Assembly (NCBI GenBank): GCA_017524385.1
Contig: JAFWSS010000126.1
Coordinates: 1 to 35,186, forward strand
Reading direction: 5' to 3'
Length of the DNA: 35,186 bases
DNA from: Prevotella sp.
GTDB taxonomy: Bacteria; Bacteroidota; Bacteroidia; Bacteroidales; Bacteroidaceae
Under the pieces are notes generated by a model. The model searched no databases, was not told the DNA's origin, and saw only the letters and a list, made by a program, of their open reading frames with translations. Position numbers and translations under genes: made by a program. Positions 22,401 to 31,887 of the stretch are shown in pieces (position 1 is the first letter of the stretch; the number at the start of each line of letters is the position of its first letter).

Positions 22401-25400
22401 GTCACCTTCAATGAAAAATCCAACTATACAGAACTTCCAGACTTCGTAGTCACCTCTGGTGTGACTTTCTCGGGATATGTGTTCTACGAGGGTACCAAGA
22501 TTCCTGTAAGGGGTGTCAACTTCATGGTCAACAACAGGCAGGTGGGCACTGCATCTGGTTCAAGTCTGGAGACCGACCACGATGGAAAATTCTCCTTCTA
22601 TGTGCCCACGGGCATCGACTTGGAAATCAAACCTGTCATGGCTGGACATAAGTTCGAAGACACACAGGTTTACAACCATCTGTTCACCCAAAAGGTGGAT
22701 GAGTATTTCTTCTATGACGACACCAAGGTGAAGCTCATCGGGCGCATGGTGGGTGGCATGGACCAAGGCTCTCTGCCGCTCGACAACAGTCTCTCACGCA
22801 ACAACCTGGGTGACAACCTCACGATGACCCTCTCACTGGAAGGCGACAATGGTTCGCAACTCGTCTATGACGTGCTCAACCCGTCAAAGACCGAGCGTGA
22901 CACCGTGTTCATCCATAATTCCCACGACGGGAAGACCTACAAGACTTCCATGCACTCCACTCGTCGGCAAATCACCATTCATCCCGACCAGACCTCAGGT
23001 GAGTATGTCGTCTATCTCCCGCCGGTGAAATGGAAGGTGCAGCATCTGGCATGTTCCGGTTACCCGACACTCTTCCCCGAAGGGAAGATCAGCGACGTCA
23101 TCGACCTCACCGACGCGCTCAACATGGATACAGTCATCGTGGAAGGAGATTTCCTCATCCTCTCCGGCAAGGAGGTCGTCCATGACCCCAAGGTGATATC
23201 AAATGCCATCTATAACTGTATCTACCACACGCCCACGCTGCTCACTTACAAGCAGATGGGTATGGACAATTTCGGTTACTTCGGCGACTTGAATTATGTC
23301 GCTCGCAATATGTCGGGCGACAAGGTGACAGTCCCATTGGTTTATCAGGTGGAAACACGCCCCAACTACCCCAATGACACCACAGTCGTCATGCGGACGA
23401 AGTACACCTTCGACTATCCGGTTTTCAGCATCGAGAAGAAGTACCCCTTCCGCATAGCTGCCGTGGAGAAATATTATTGGAACAACAATCTCTCCAGCGA
23501 CACGGTTGATGTCGTCAGGCTCAGTGGTGGCAAGGTTACCATCCACAATGGCATGGTCGGTTCTACGCATAAGGAAACAGTCGAACTCGACTCCATCGGA
23601 CAGGCCATCGTCAAGATTGGAGCAGAGAAGATACCTTACCTGCTCACCCAGAAGGATGCCTTGCGCACTGTCAATATGACGCTGGAAAGGGATGGCACCA
23701 TGTATGAGGCTGAACCCTTGCGGGCTTACGTCTTCAACATTTATCCAATGAAGAACGGGACCGACATCCTCAGTGTCAACCAACCCGTACTTGTAGATAT
23801 CCTTCGCGACCCGCCGGGAAGCGGAAGCTCCGCCAAACTTAGCAAGGGCTCCACGCTCAAATACTCCTATTCCATGGATATGAATTGGGCGGCAGGACTT
23901 GAGTTCTCCATCAAGAAAGGCACCGCACTGGCCTCCTTCTATGGAGCCGTGGCGGCACCGATGGGCGCCGGTGTGACTTCAGGTGTCAACACAGGAGCCG
24001 AAACATCCTTCGAAGTAGGCATCAACCTTGTGTTCTCCGGGAGTGGCAAACGTGCTTTCGAGTATTCCATGACAGCCACCGAAGACATTTCCACCAATAG
24101 CTCTGGCGACGTAGTGGGTGCCGACGGCGACGTGTATATCGGCGTCGAGCAAAACATTGTGGTGAAGCCTGCGTACACCATCAGGGCCATCCCCGACAGT
24201 CACTTCAAGCAGATGGGTGGACAGCTGGCCGCCAACCGCATGGTGGAAATCGCACAAGGTACGGATGAGAACGACTCCATCTATCACCTCGTACGCGATG
24301 AGTCGCTTACCTATGGACCGACCATCAAGTCGTCATTCCACCACTCTCAATTGTATATCATCTCCACCCTCATTCCAGAATTGGTCAACCAATGCAAGTC
24401 GTTGATGTTCACAGGTACCATGGCAGAGGCCAAGGCACAAGCCGACTACACGGGCAAGCCCGTCTATCTGGCTCTCGTCAGCCCGGATGATGAGGAACAC
24501 TTCGGAGTGATGAACAAGAAAAACGGCCAATACTACCGTTACACCAGCACCATGCCCGACGAGGAAGGCATGAACTACCGCATTGTGATGCCATCCGGTG
24601 CCAAGCCCGAAGAACTCGTCGATGAGGTGCAGCAGTATTGCGCCAGCCTCCAGTCTTGGATTGGCATGATCGCACAGAACGAAGGTGAGAAACTGTCTGC
24701 TACCGAACTGGTCAGCAACTACGTCGTCGATGGCGGCATGGGAGACGTCAATTATGAAGAGGAATACAGTAGCGAATACTCTTGCATGAACTCCATGGTA
24801 TGGCCTGTATCAGGACTCACCGATGAATATTTTGACAGCACGGGTGCAAATACCGCCCTCACCATCGTACAGGTGGTCGGGCCTGTTGTCGCCAAGTTCC
24901 TTGGCAGCATCTTGAGTGCTTCAACGGGGAGTATCAATTCCGGCTCCGAAGTAGGGGCGAAAGTGGAATTCATCGGAGCGCTCTTCGAGTTCGGACTCGT
25001 ACCGGCACTCTCATATGACGTCAAACCAGAATGGGAAACCACCAATTCCTATAGCCGCAAGGAGAGTTTCTCCATCAGCATGGACCTCAAGAGCCATCTG
25101 AGTGTCGATGTCTATCGTGTGAAGAACGAACCTCCCAAAGACTTGGCGAATGGCGCATTGGATGTTTGCACCAGCAATAACTTCTACGACCAGGTGGAAT
25201 ATAATGAAGACTACCTCAAGCGTCATCTCGACATGGACGATTTACGATACTCCAGGGGCTTTGTCTATCGCACACGCGGTGGTGCCACCTGCCGTCCGTG
25301 GGAGGATGAGCGCAGGACACTCTTCTATCAGCCGGGACAAATTCTCGATGAGGCCACCAAGAAGATAGAGAACCCGGGCATCAAGCTCGACAAACAATCC

Positions 25401-28400
25401 ATCAGTGGTGTGCCACATAACGAACCGGCTCGTTTCAAGATTTATCTCACCAATGAGACACAGCAGCCGGAAAACACCTACGACTACTACCATCTCTACA
25501 TGGAAGAGGCAACCAATCCCAAGGGTGCCAAACTCATGGTTGACGGCATGCCGCTCACAGGTACTGGACGTGTCGTCAAGGTGCTGCCCGGAGAGGTGAC
25601 TGAGAAAGTGCTTGAGGTATATGCAGGAGAAGATTTCGATTATGAAAACATCGTCATCGGCCTCAGTAGCGTGGAAGGTGAGAAATTCGCTGACAGCGAA
25701 GCTTCCTTCGACGTGCATTACCTCCGTGAAGCAGGTTATGTCAACATCTCGACACCGGGTGACAAGTGGATTCTCAACACCGATGCACAGTACGACGAGA
25801 AGTTCGGCTACTTCCTTCCCGTGGTCATCGACGGGTTCGACAAGCATCAGAAGAATTTCGACCACATCGAGTTCCAATACAAGGAAACCACTCGTGGAGA
25901 CGAGTATTGGACCAACCTATGCTCCTATTATGCCAGCGACTCGCTCTATACTTTGGCCAATGGCGTGAAAGAGATGATACCAGAAAACGGACATATCACC
26001 ACACAGTTCTTCGGAGAGAAGATTGTCATGGAGAAGGCATACGACCTCAGGGCCGTGCTCTTCTGCCGCAACGGCAATAGTTTCCTCACCTCTTCGTCGA
26101 AGGTGCTCAGCGGTATCAAGGACACAAGGAGACCTCAAATCTTCGGCACACCGGAACCCAAGGACGGCGTCATCGACATCGGAGACGACATCGTGTTCAA
26201 TTTCTCCGAGGACATCGAGTACAACTACTTGAACACTGCCAATTTTGAAGTCAAGGGCGAAGTCAACAACGATTACCTCACCGAGGATGTTTCCATCAGA
26301 TTTGACAACAAGGCCAGCCTTGAAACCTCCGCACGGCGCAACTTCAACGCCAAGGATATCACCCTCGAGGTGATGATCAAACCTGATGACACAGGCAAAG
26401 ACATGCCTATCTTCTCCCATGGCACCAATGGCAAGAAACTACAACTCTGGTACACTAAGGAACAACAGCTCCGGGCTGTGGTCGATGACAAGGCCTTTAC
26501 TACCGTTGCCACTCTCAAGCCCAATGTCTTCACACCGGTGGCCTTGGTGCTCAGACATCTCACCGAGTCAAAGGAAGACAGCTGCCAGATTGAGCTCTAC
26601 AACGGTGGGACAAGACTCCTTTTAGAAAAATTGGAGGAACCCTACACCAGCACCAGCACCCTCATCTTCGGACGCACCAACGAGGTGGATCGCAACACCA
26701 GCAAATTCTTCCAAGGCAATATGATGGAGGCTCGTTTGTGGTACAGGGCACTTTCGCAAGAACAGCTCAGCAACACCTATGCCAACAAGAGACTCACTGG
26801 ATATGAGCTTGGGCTCATCGATTACTACCCGATGAACGATGGCTCAGGCAACTATGCCACCGACCTCGCACAGGGTGCACATGCCACTCTCTACGACGCC
26901 TCATGGATGGTGCCAAGAGGAATGTCGCTACATATCGACTTCGAGGACAAGGGCATACCGCTCAGTGAAAACTTTATCAATCGGAACGAGTTCGAGGACT
27001 ACACACTGATGTTCTGGTTCCGTACCGATGCCGAAGGACGTGGAGTGCTCATCAGCAATGGTTCGGGAGAAGCCGAAGACAATGGTGCCAAGGATCAGTT
27101 CTACATTGGGTTCGATGCCGAGAAACTCAATTTCAAGTCGAACGGACTCGTGGTCAACGTTCCGGGCGAGTACAGTGACAATCAATGGCATCACTATGCC
27201 ATGACTGTCAACAGGGGACTCAACATGGTCAAGATCCTCGTTGACAACACCCTCAGGGCAACGTTTACAGCCGACCAGCTGGGTGGCATCTCTGGAGGAC
27301 ACCCCATGCTTGGCTCTGCAGTCTATGCGAGGATGGTGGACAGCACTCTTGTCGTTGCCGACACCCGCAACTACTTCAGAGGTTATCTTGACGAAATCTG
27401 CGTCTTCCAACAAGCACTGCCCGAGACACTCATCAAGAGTTATAGTTCCAAGAGCCCGTATGGAGATGAGATTGGACTGGACACCTATCTCTGTTTCAAC
27501 AGGCAGGAAAGGAATCAGAACAATCAACTCGTGACGAGCCCTTATCCTTACAGTTCCAAGATTTACAAGGATCAAAACGGCAACATCATCTATCAGCTGG
27601 ACGAAGCCACAGGGCAACCTACAAACATACCTCAGCGAGACTTCCCATTCGGCAACGGGGTCACTCCTGAGATGATTGTCGCTCATATCGACCAAGACAT
27701 CTCTGCACCCGTGAGACCATACGAGGAGTTGACCAACATCAGTTATAGCTATGTCGGAAAGGGTAACCAAATCTTCTTCAACCTCAACGAGGCGGACGAA
27801 CGCATCAACAAGCGCAACATCTATATCACCGTCAGGGAGATTCCCGACAAGAATGGAAATGCCATGGCGTCGCCAGCCACTGCCTACTACTTTGTGGATT
27901 GCAACCCACTAAGATGGGGACAGCAATACACGGAAAACCACATCGAAAAGGGTGATGAAGGGTGGTTCATGGTGGATGTTGTCAACAACAGTCCTGTGCG
28001 CCACACCTACCACATTGAAAACTGCCCGAGGTGGATGAAATTTGACAAACAGACAGATGTCATCGGACCGAGGCAAACCATCATGCTTGAGGCCACCATC
28101 AGCAAGAACCTCAATGTGGGCACCTACGACGAGGTCATCTATCTTGTCGATGAGAACGGTTTGAGCGAACCACTTGGCGTCACCATCGTCGTGGAGGGTG
28201 AGGAGCCATTGTGGTACGTGGACAAATCCTTGAGGCAATACACCATGAATATCATTGGTCAAGTGGCCATCAACAACACCATTGATGTTGACAAGAACGA
28301 CATCGTCGGGGTGTTCGATGACAATGGGGTATGCCATGGCGTGGCAAACATCGGCAATGGAGACGACGAATTCCTTGTGTACATCAATGTCTTCAACGAT

Positions 28401-29564
28401 ACCAGTGAAAACAAGGATCTTCATTTCAGACTTTGGCACAGTGCAACCGGCAACATGCTGCTGCTCCACACCGATGAGCCAATACAATTCAAGTCTTCCG
28501 GATTGGTGGGTAGTGTAACAAATCCGATCATCCTCAAGGGTGGCACGGAATTTGTGCAAACCATCAACCTGCAGCAAGGTTGGAACTGGGTGTCGTTCAA
28601 TGTCTATGGAGAGAGATTCTTCGACATCAACAAACTCCTCTCCCATTTCCCATGGGAGGAGGATGATATCCTGACCGATAACAATAGCACGGCTGCCTTT
28701 GTCTTCCATGATGGCGAATGGATGGCTTCTGATAATGTGAAAAACTTCAAACTCATGCCTCAGAATTCCTATGCCATCAAGGTGGGCAACGACCTTACAC
28801 TCACCATAGAGGGAACCATCATCCGACAAAGAGATGATCGCACCATCGTCTTGCACAATGGATGGAACGGCATTGGTTACACACCATTGATGAACCTGAC
28901 CGTGCAAACAGCCCTTGATGAATACTCCACCAACTTTGCACAGGATGGCGATATCATCAAGAGCCATGACGAGTTCGCTGTGTTCTCCAAACCTTCCAAT
29001 TCTTCCAAAGGCACGTGGAAGGGTAGCTTGCAGTATATGATGCCAGGTGAAGGCTATATGCTTCTCAGAAACGGAGAAGGCTACGCTGCGTTTGCTTATC
29101 CATTCTTTGAGCCGGGGAGCACCTTCCTCGACGAAGTGGGCACTAATGCTCCTGCCAGGCCCGTGCAAGCCAGGAAAGCCACCACCATGTCGGTGTCGGC
29201 TGTCACCAGTGGTTTGGATTTGATGCCAGGAGACCAATTGCTGGCCTTCGCAGAAGGAGAATTGAGGGGTGCCGTGAAAGCTGCTGAAGACAACGTGTTC
29301 TACATCAGCATCGAGGGCGACGTGCAACAACCACTGTCGTTTGCCATCGAGCGTGAAGGGGACATCATTGCTGTCACACCTGAAATCCTCACCTATAAGG
29401 CCAACGCCGTGGTGGGCACTCCCGATGCGCCGACCAAGATTGACTTTACCGTAAGAGACATTCCCAAGTTCGGATGGTACACCCTCGACGGCTATAAACT
29501 CCAGGGACGTCCCACCAAGAAGGGTGTCTATATCTATAATGGAAAGAAATACGTAATCGATTGA
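19473..29564 (+). CDS. Giant secreted multidomain surface protein (3363 residues)
   Basis: A signal peptide (about 1-35, ending GGIHAE) directs export; the ATG at 19482 (MKKKYHEH) is an alternative start. Recognisable parts in order are: a GLUG-like beta-helix piece near 568-650 (PFEGTINGNGFTI); a fibronectin-III-like stretch near 810-886; two carboxypeptidase-regulatory/Cna-B-like domains near 900-970 and 990-1075; a Gly/Ala/Ser-rich section near 1460-1540; an Ig-like region near 2218-2270; and two LamG/concanavalin-like domains near 2270-2460 and 2485-2660. Late copies of a 'AF...ELRG' repeat lie near 2942 and 3253. The C-terminus, YTLDGYKLQG then KKGVYIYNGKKYVID, resembles a type IX sorting tail. 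No catalytic site is visible, so an adhesin or scaffold role is more likely than an enzyme. It leads a six-gene cluster. Confidence 0.85.
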   Translation: MTFMKKKYHEHLRVGWFALLLTILATAWPGGIHAENWVGQPGNFTIRQEAEGVLRFELPVYDQEGSDTWITTGKIFFEGPGVSKSQFIEWYAHNYNNDIPSGQKYTNTRVNLQVEGTATVIRSENSSYPDSDIELNKGAENYFNTWRYAQTEHMVMVLNWKVPLELRGKTLTFSFDVKGKGNGNYQNIYTINVPQKTIDMMAAPTVMKPMVTQAMVMEDAEYQGYLVVPWMIPVDSSKVTKVWYKYKNGNGNYRTQDLETNSSGFAKLYPDDAYREFQVICDYIDTEGNQMTGIASDPEDISMIHRAEDFKAKAKNDAKATVNISWNVKETEYEDFMEGDVFQIQRSMTGRDEDFVDLGFEMYEQGKGQYAYVDSTLVEALRTYNIDQATGKVDVSYRIRRGVSSLWGWEWGRAYNPTVAKASLEGQKPIKLMEVSDASTNWVSKDDRTIYVKWQYATDNAYDLVWDDRAEFELSVLMYNRDNELVDSIIYDISESEKAAKRINLTLPRSCVTYKLFFHTKKGDSPIPYVGFVPVASAEDWEVVAKRVLNGDKDIKVSLVSNIQLPENFTPLGKDFYTPFEGTINGNGFTITIDAQKPLITYANNITVQNLIIDGRFTCMRGSALAKEIYNSEIKNCIVKVDFTNENYYIPESTSEHEFNGLSVFSMESYDVKYSNCLFTGKIPDVYYWYGFDAKPNSKTSFYSCVNAPEECNAGSSNYDFYQDRNVHNLTMQNCFYSSTSHMNHQEASELPEDVNVLLRYLGKDWMACTEQPGVKPIMTQSRNMDGTSYEVYNWDNEKFYFESSGKVLKNSLVAQTRHSSVYLTWDTDGGPIDYFQVMRREKNSKSWTIVEPNLAEMSYEDTSVSPIIDYIYKVRSAVDCEGTHYEETDSVPGACKHVGKVEGYLRYMDGTAVSEMEIIVQRDGQTVAHTYTDINGHYVIDDIPYNGQPSITYTVAPISNPQIHGTVTFEKGSRQVTFNEKSNYTELPDFVVTSGVTFSGYVFYEGTKIPVRGVNFMVNNRQVGTASGSSLETDHDGKFSFYVPTGIDLEIKPVMAGHKFEDTQVYNHLFTQKVDEYFFYDDTKVKLIGRMVGGMDQGSLPLDNSLSRNNLGDNLTMTLSLEGDNGSQLVYDVLNPSKTERDTVFIHNSHDGKTYKTSMHSTRRQITIHPDQTSGEYVVYLPPVKWKVQHLACSGYPTLFPEGKISDVIDLTDALNMDTVIVEGDFLILSGKEVVHDPKVISNAIYNCIYHTPTLLTYKQMGMDNFGYFGDLNYVARNMSGDKVTVPLVYQVETRPNYPNDTTVVMRTKYTFDYPVFSIEKKYPFRIAAVEKYYWNNNLSSDTVDVVRLSGGKVTIHNGMVGSTHKETVELDSIGQAIVKIGAEKIPYLLTQKDALRTVNMTLERDGTMYEAEPLRAYVFNIYPMKNGTDILSVNQPVLVDILRDPPGSGSSAKLSKGSTLKYSYSMDMNWAAGLEFSIKKGTALASFYGAVAAPMGAGVTSGVNTGAETSFEVGINLVFSGSGKRAFEYSMTATEDISTNSSGDVVGADGDVYIGVEQNIVVKPAYTIRAIPDSHFKQMGGQLAANRMVEIAQGTDENDSIYHLVRDESLTYGPTIKSSFHHSQLYIISTLIPELVNQCKSLMFTGTMAEAKAQADYTGKPVYLALVSPDDEEHFGVMNKKNGQYYRYTSTMPDEEGMNYRIVMPSGAKPEELVDEVQQYCASLQSWIGMIAQNEGEKLSATELVSNYVVDGGMGDVNYEEEYSSEYSCMNSMVWPVSGLTDEYFDSTGANTALTIVQVVGPVVAKFLGSILSASTGSINSGSEVGAKVEFIGALFEFGLVPALSYDVKPEWETTNSYSRKESFSISMDLKSHLSVDVYRVKNEPPKDLANGALDVCTSNNFYDQVEYNEDYLKRHLDMDDLRYSRGFVYRTRGGATCRPWEDERRTLFYQPGQILDEATKKIENPGIKLDKQSISGVPHNEPARFKIYLTNETQQPENTYDYYHLYMEEATNPKGAKLMVDGMPLTGTGRVVKVLPGEVTEKVLEVYAGEDFDYENIVIGLSSVEGEKFADSEASFDVHYLREAGYVNISTPGDKWILNTDAQYDEKFGYFLPVVIDGFDKHQKNFDHIEFQYKETTRGDEYWTNLCSYYASDSLYTLANGVKEMIPENGHITTQFFGEKIVMEKAYDLRAVLFCRNGNSFLTSSSKVLSGIKDTRRPQIFGTPEPKDGVIDIGDDIVFNFSEDIEYNYLNTANFEVKGEVNNDYLTEDVSIRFDNKASLETSARRNFNAKDITLEVMIKPDDTGKDMPIFSHGTNGKKLQLWYTKEQQLRAVVDDKAFTTVATLKPNVFTPVALVLRHLTESKEDSCQIELYNGGTRLLLEKLEEPYTSTSTLIFGRTNEVDRNTSKFFQGNMMEARLWYRALSQEQLSNTYANKRLTGYELGLIDYYPMNDGSGNYATDLAQGAHATLYDASWMVPRGMSLHIDFEDKGIPLSENFINRNEFEDYTLMFWFRTDAEGRGVLISNGSGEAEDNGAKDQFYIGFDAEKLNFKSNGLVVNVPGEYSDNQWHHYAMTVNRGLNMVKILVDNTLRATFTADQLGGISGGHPMLGSAVYARMVDSTLVVADTRNYFRGYLDEICVFQQALPETLIKSYSSKSPYGDEIGLDTYLCFNRQERNQNNQLVTSPYPYSSKIYKDQNGNIIYQLDEATGQPTNIPQRDFPFGNGVTPEMIVAHIDQDISAPVRPYEELTNISYSYVGKGNQIFFNLNEADERINKRNIYITVREIPDKNGNAMASPATAYYFVDCNPLRWGQQYTENHIEKGDEGWFMVDVVNNSPVRHTYHIENCPRWMKFDKQTDVIGPRQTIMLEATISKNLNVGTYDEVIYLVDENGLSEPLGVTIVVEGEEPLWYVDKSLRQYTMNIIGQVAINNTIDVDKNDIVGVFDDNGVCHGVANIGNGDDEFLVYINVFNDTSENKDLHFRLWHSATGNMLLLHTDEPIQFKSSGLVGSVTNPIILKGGTEFVQTINLQQGWNWVSFNVYGERFFDINKLLSHFPWEEDDILTDNNSTAAFVFHDGEWMASDNVKNFKLMPQNSYAIKVGNDLTLTIEGTIIRQRDDRTIVLHNGWNGIGYTPLMNLTVQTALDEYSTNFAQDGDIIKSHDEFAVFSKPSNSSKGTWKGSLQYMMPGEGYMLLRNGEGYAAFAYPFFEPGSTFLDEVGTNAPARPVQARKATTMSVSAVTSGLDLMPGDQLLAFAEGELRGAVKAAEDNVFYISIEGDVQQPLSFAIEREGDIIAVTPEILTYKANAVVGTPDAPTKIDFTVRDIPKFGWYTLDGYKLQGRPTKKGVYIYNGKKYVID

Positions 29565-29569
29565 ACGCA

Positions 29570-30436
29570 ATGAAGAAACATTTGTTCTTGACGGCCATGA
29601 TGGTGGCAGCCCTGTTTTTCCTGGGGGGCTGCCATCATTCCGGCAACCACCCTGACCCTGACCCCGATCCCGATCCCGACAATCCCGTAAATAACACCCC
29701 GCCAAGTCCATGGCTCTCGGTGAATGATATTCCAGATTGGGAGATTGATTGGAACGCCAATGACCCAAGACCCGATTGGAAGGCTCCCGATGTCAGCAAT
29801 TATGAAAGTTGGATGATCATCATGGTGAAAGTACCTGATCCCATTGCTCCTTTTGTTTCCAGTGATGACATGATGGCGGTCTTCATCAATGACGAATTAC
29901 GGGGACTCACTTCCGTGGCATCGGTTATCAGCAGTGATGGTGAGGCAACTGATCAGCACACCTATTTTATAGTAAAGACCTTTGGAAACGTCACAAACAA
30001 GGGAGAGATATTCAGCATAAGGTATTACTCCAGTCAACTACATCAACTCTTCGCTGTATCAACAGAGGAGAAATTCGTTCCAGAAGGAGACTTGGGGGTG
30101 TCCGGAGATTATGTGGCGCCTTTGCTCTTAGGGGCTTCCAAATACCCTGTAATTATGTATTGGTTGTTGGGATTCACCATCGACGAGAAACAGGAAGAGC
30201 CTTTCGAGCCCACCCCTGGCGACTTACTTGCTGCATTTGTGGGAGACGAATGCAGAGGAGTTTCCGTTCTGGGCGGCAGCTTGTTCAACGCCCGGGCGTC
30301 GATCACCGTCTATTCCAAGCAAGAAGGTGAACAGGTCACGCTACGCTATTTCAGTGTGCAGAAAAATGCAATAAGGATCTATGATAACGTGACAACCACC
30401 AAGCCTGGCACCAAGATGTCACAGGTTTCCATATAA
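29570..30436 (+). CDS. Lipoprotein with two 'AF..(E/D)(L/C)RG' repeats, linked to the giant protein
   Basis: The start is the ATG at 29570 (MKKHLFLTAMM), five bases after the giant gene stop; a TTG at 29561 is less likely. Lipobox FLGGC gives Cys21, followed by HH and a PDPDPDPDPD spacer that lifts the domain from the membrane. Two tandem copies of a module of about 100 residues follow: one starts DDMMAVFINDELRG (about residue 103) and one starts GDLLAAFVGDECRG (about 220). Each runs on into strands such as IFSIRYYSSQLHQLF and VTLRYFSVQKNAIRIY. The same module occurs twice near the end of the giant protein (DQLLAFAEGELRG), which suggests that the two bind the same partner or each other. The function is not known. 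Confidence 0.82.
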   Translation: MKKHLFLTAMMVAALFFLGGCHHSGNHPDPDPDPDPDNPVNNTPPSPWLSVNDIPDWEIDWNANDPRPDWKAPDVSNYESWMIIMVKVPDPIAPFVSSDDMMAVFINDELRGLTSVASVISSDGEATDQHTYFIVKTFGNVTNKGEIFSIRYYSSQLHQLFAVSTEEKFVPEGDLGVSGDYVAPLLLGASKYPVIMYWLLGFTIDEKQEEPFEPTPGDLLAAFVGDECRGVSVLGGSLFNARASITVYSKQEGEQVTLRYFSVQKNAIRIYDNVTTTKPGTKMSQVSI

Positions 30437-30454
30437 TTTAAATCCATAAAAAAG

Positions 30455-31669
30455 ATGAAAATAAGAACAATACTGATGGCTTTGTCGCTCATGTCGCTCA
30501 ATGCCCAAGCGCAGGTTTACAATTATGATGTCAACAACGATGGTGAAATCAATGTGTTGGATGTTACACTCCTTGTTGACAGAATCTTAGGTGGGGAGAG
30601 CACTCCGATCCTGTTGCCACTGACTTTCAGTGCCGACCAACAGCCTTACGAACATCCTGACGGACCGGCATACGGCAGGAGAAAGACACAAGAAACCACC
30701 ATTGCGACGCTGAAGGAGTTTTATGTCAATTACACCTATGACAAATATCCAGGTTTCGGCATTTACAGTGCACCAGAATTGAGGACATTTTGGGCTGTTG
30801 ACGAAGGAACAGGGCAAGGAAGATGGTTGGTTGGTGATGGAAACACACCTGGCAACGGCTATTGGCCTTCAGGTGCCGACGCTTCTGTCGATGTGACTTT
30901 TTATGCGTATGCCAATGTGGACATCAACAACTTAAGTTCCGACCATAACGCGATGTTCTTCTGTGATGGTAATACAGGCCAAACCAATAACGGCAAGGTT
31001 GACAAGCCATACATTCATTTCATATTGGATGAAAACGGTCCTGAGACCAAGGATTTGTTGGTGGCCAAGAAGGCTGACAATTGGAACCATTGCAAAGGTC
31101 ACATCTTCTTCCATTTCGAGCACGCTTGTGCTGCGGTGCAGTTCTTCTTGGTCAAGACCCCGAAACTGGCGAATGTGGATGTCATGGTGAAAAAAGCTAT
31201 TCTATACAATGTCAAGAATGATGGCAATTATTTCTTCAATGAAGGATGGAAAGACGTGAAGCATTATGATGAGGATGAAAGGATGAAGTACACCCTGTGG
31301 GATGGAGTTGATGCTTTTCATCCTGTGCCTGATGCAACGGAAGATAAATCAGAGATGTGGCAACTGACCACTTCCACCCAAGCGGAGAGTGACTATTTCT
31401 TCTTCATTCCGCAAGATTTTCCTTCTTGGACAATAACATCACCTATTAACGAAACAACCACCGGTTCATACATTGAATTAGATTGCCAGATTACCCCCAA
31501 GGATGGCAGCAAAGGTTACGAAGGCAAGGCTTACATACCTTTCAGCACCAATTCCCTTACCAACGGCTTCGAAATGGGAAAAGCATATCCAGCCGTCGTC
31601 AGGATGGGCACCAGCATGGTGAAAGCCAATGGGGAGAAAATCTTCAATACAGATGGTACAATCAAGTAG
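30455..31669 (+). CDS. Fimbrillin-like (Mfa-type) secreted protein with an N-terminal dockerin-like motif
   Basis: The 404-residue protein has a signal peptide (1-19, ending AQA-Q). Immediately after it is a single Ca-binding dockerin-type motif, DVNNDGEINVLDVTLLVD (about 25-42), whose Asp/Asn/Asp/Glu spacing fits an EF-hand-like loop. The rest reads like the fimbrillin/Mfa-like family: TFYAYANVDINNLSSDHN, then DLLVAKKADNW, then GHIFFHFEHACAAVQFFLV, VDVMVKKAILYNV and a late YIELDCQITPKDG. These proteins build or cap Bacteroidetes surface fimbriae, but the usual lipobox of pilin precursors is absent here, so this is a secreted variant. It lies 18 bases after the preceding lipoprotein gene. Confidence 0.72.
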   Translation: MKIRTILMALSLMSLNAQAQVYNYDVNNDGEINVLDVTLLVDRILGGESTPILLPLTFSADQQPYEHPDGPAYGRRKTQETTIATLKEFYVNYTYDKYPGFGIYSAPELRTFWAVDEGTGQGRWLVGDGNTPGNGYWPSGADASVDVTFYAYANVDINNLSSDHNAMFFCDGNTGQTNNGKVDKPYIHFILDENGPETKDLLVAKKADNWNHCKGHIFFHFEHACAAVQFFLVKTPKLANVDVMVKKAILYNVKNDGNYFFNEGWKDVKHYDEDERMKYTLWDGVDAFHPVPDATEDKSEMWQLTTSTQAESDYFFFIPQDFPSWTITSPINETTTGSYIELDCQITPKDGSKGYEGKAYIPFSTNSLTNGFEMGKAYPAVVRMGTSMVKANGEKIFNTDGTIK

Positions 31670-31681
31670 ATGAATGAGACA

Positions 31682-31855
31682 ATGAAAAGATATAAACAGC
31701 CATTTGCCGAGATTATTACAGTCATGACAGCCGAGGACCTGCTTCTTGGAGGAAGCGATGACGTGGCTCCCCTCGACCCAGGTGGACAGATTGATGTGGG
31801 AGGTGACGATCCCGACCCCAACCCGGTCAACAGAAGCCTCTGGGACGAAGACTGA
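31682..31855 (+). CDS. Small peptide with double-glycine motif, possible secreted peptide precursor
   Basis: The 57-residue product starts MKRYKQPFAEIITVMTAEDL; an in-frame ATG at 31670, right after the upstream stop codon, is also possible. Positions 1-24 (K-R-Y..P..E...) match, from memory, a large group of short Prevotella/Bacteroides peptides of unknown function, most of which begin MKKYxxPxxE. LLLGG then ends a leader-like stretch, as in double-glycine leaders cut by C39-type transporters. The remaining part is Asp/Pro/Gly-rich (DPGG, GGDDPDPNP) and ends SLWDED. No C39 peptidase or peptide-modifying enzyme is in the window, so export by that route is only a possibility. Confidence 0.6.
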   Translation: MKRYKQPFAEIITVMTAEDLLLGGSDDVAPLDPGGQIDVGGDDPDPNPVNRSLWDED

Positions 31856-31887
31856 GCAAATCTCTTGAAGTCACCAAACCCATCACC

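Noticed and set aside
27909-29768. 619-codon ORF on the minus strand, antisense to the giant gene
   Set aside because: It is antisense to a frame with clear LamG, repeat and sorting-tail features. It has no signal, domain or start context and follows from codon bias in the giant gene.
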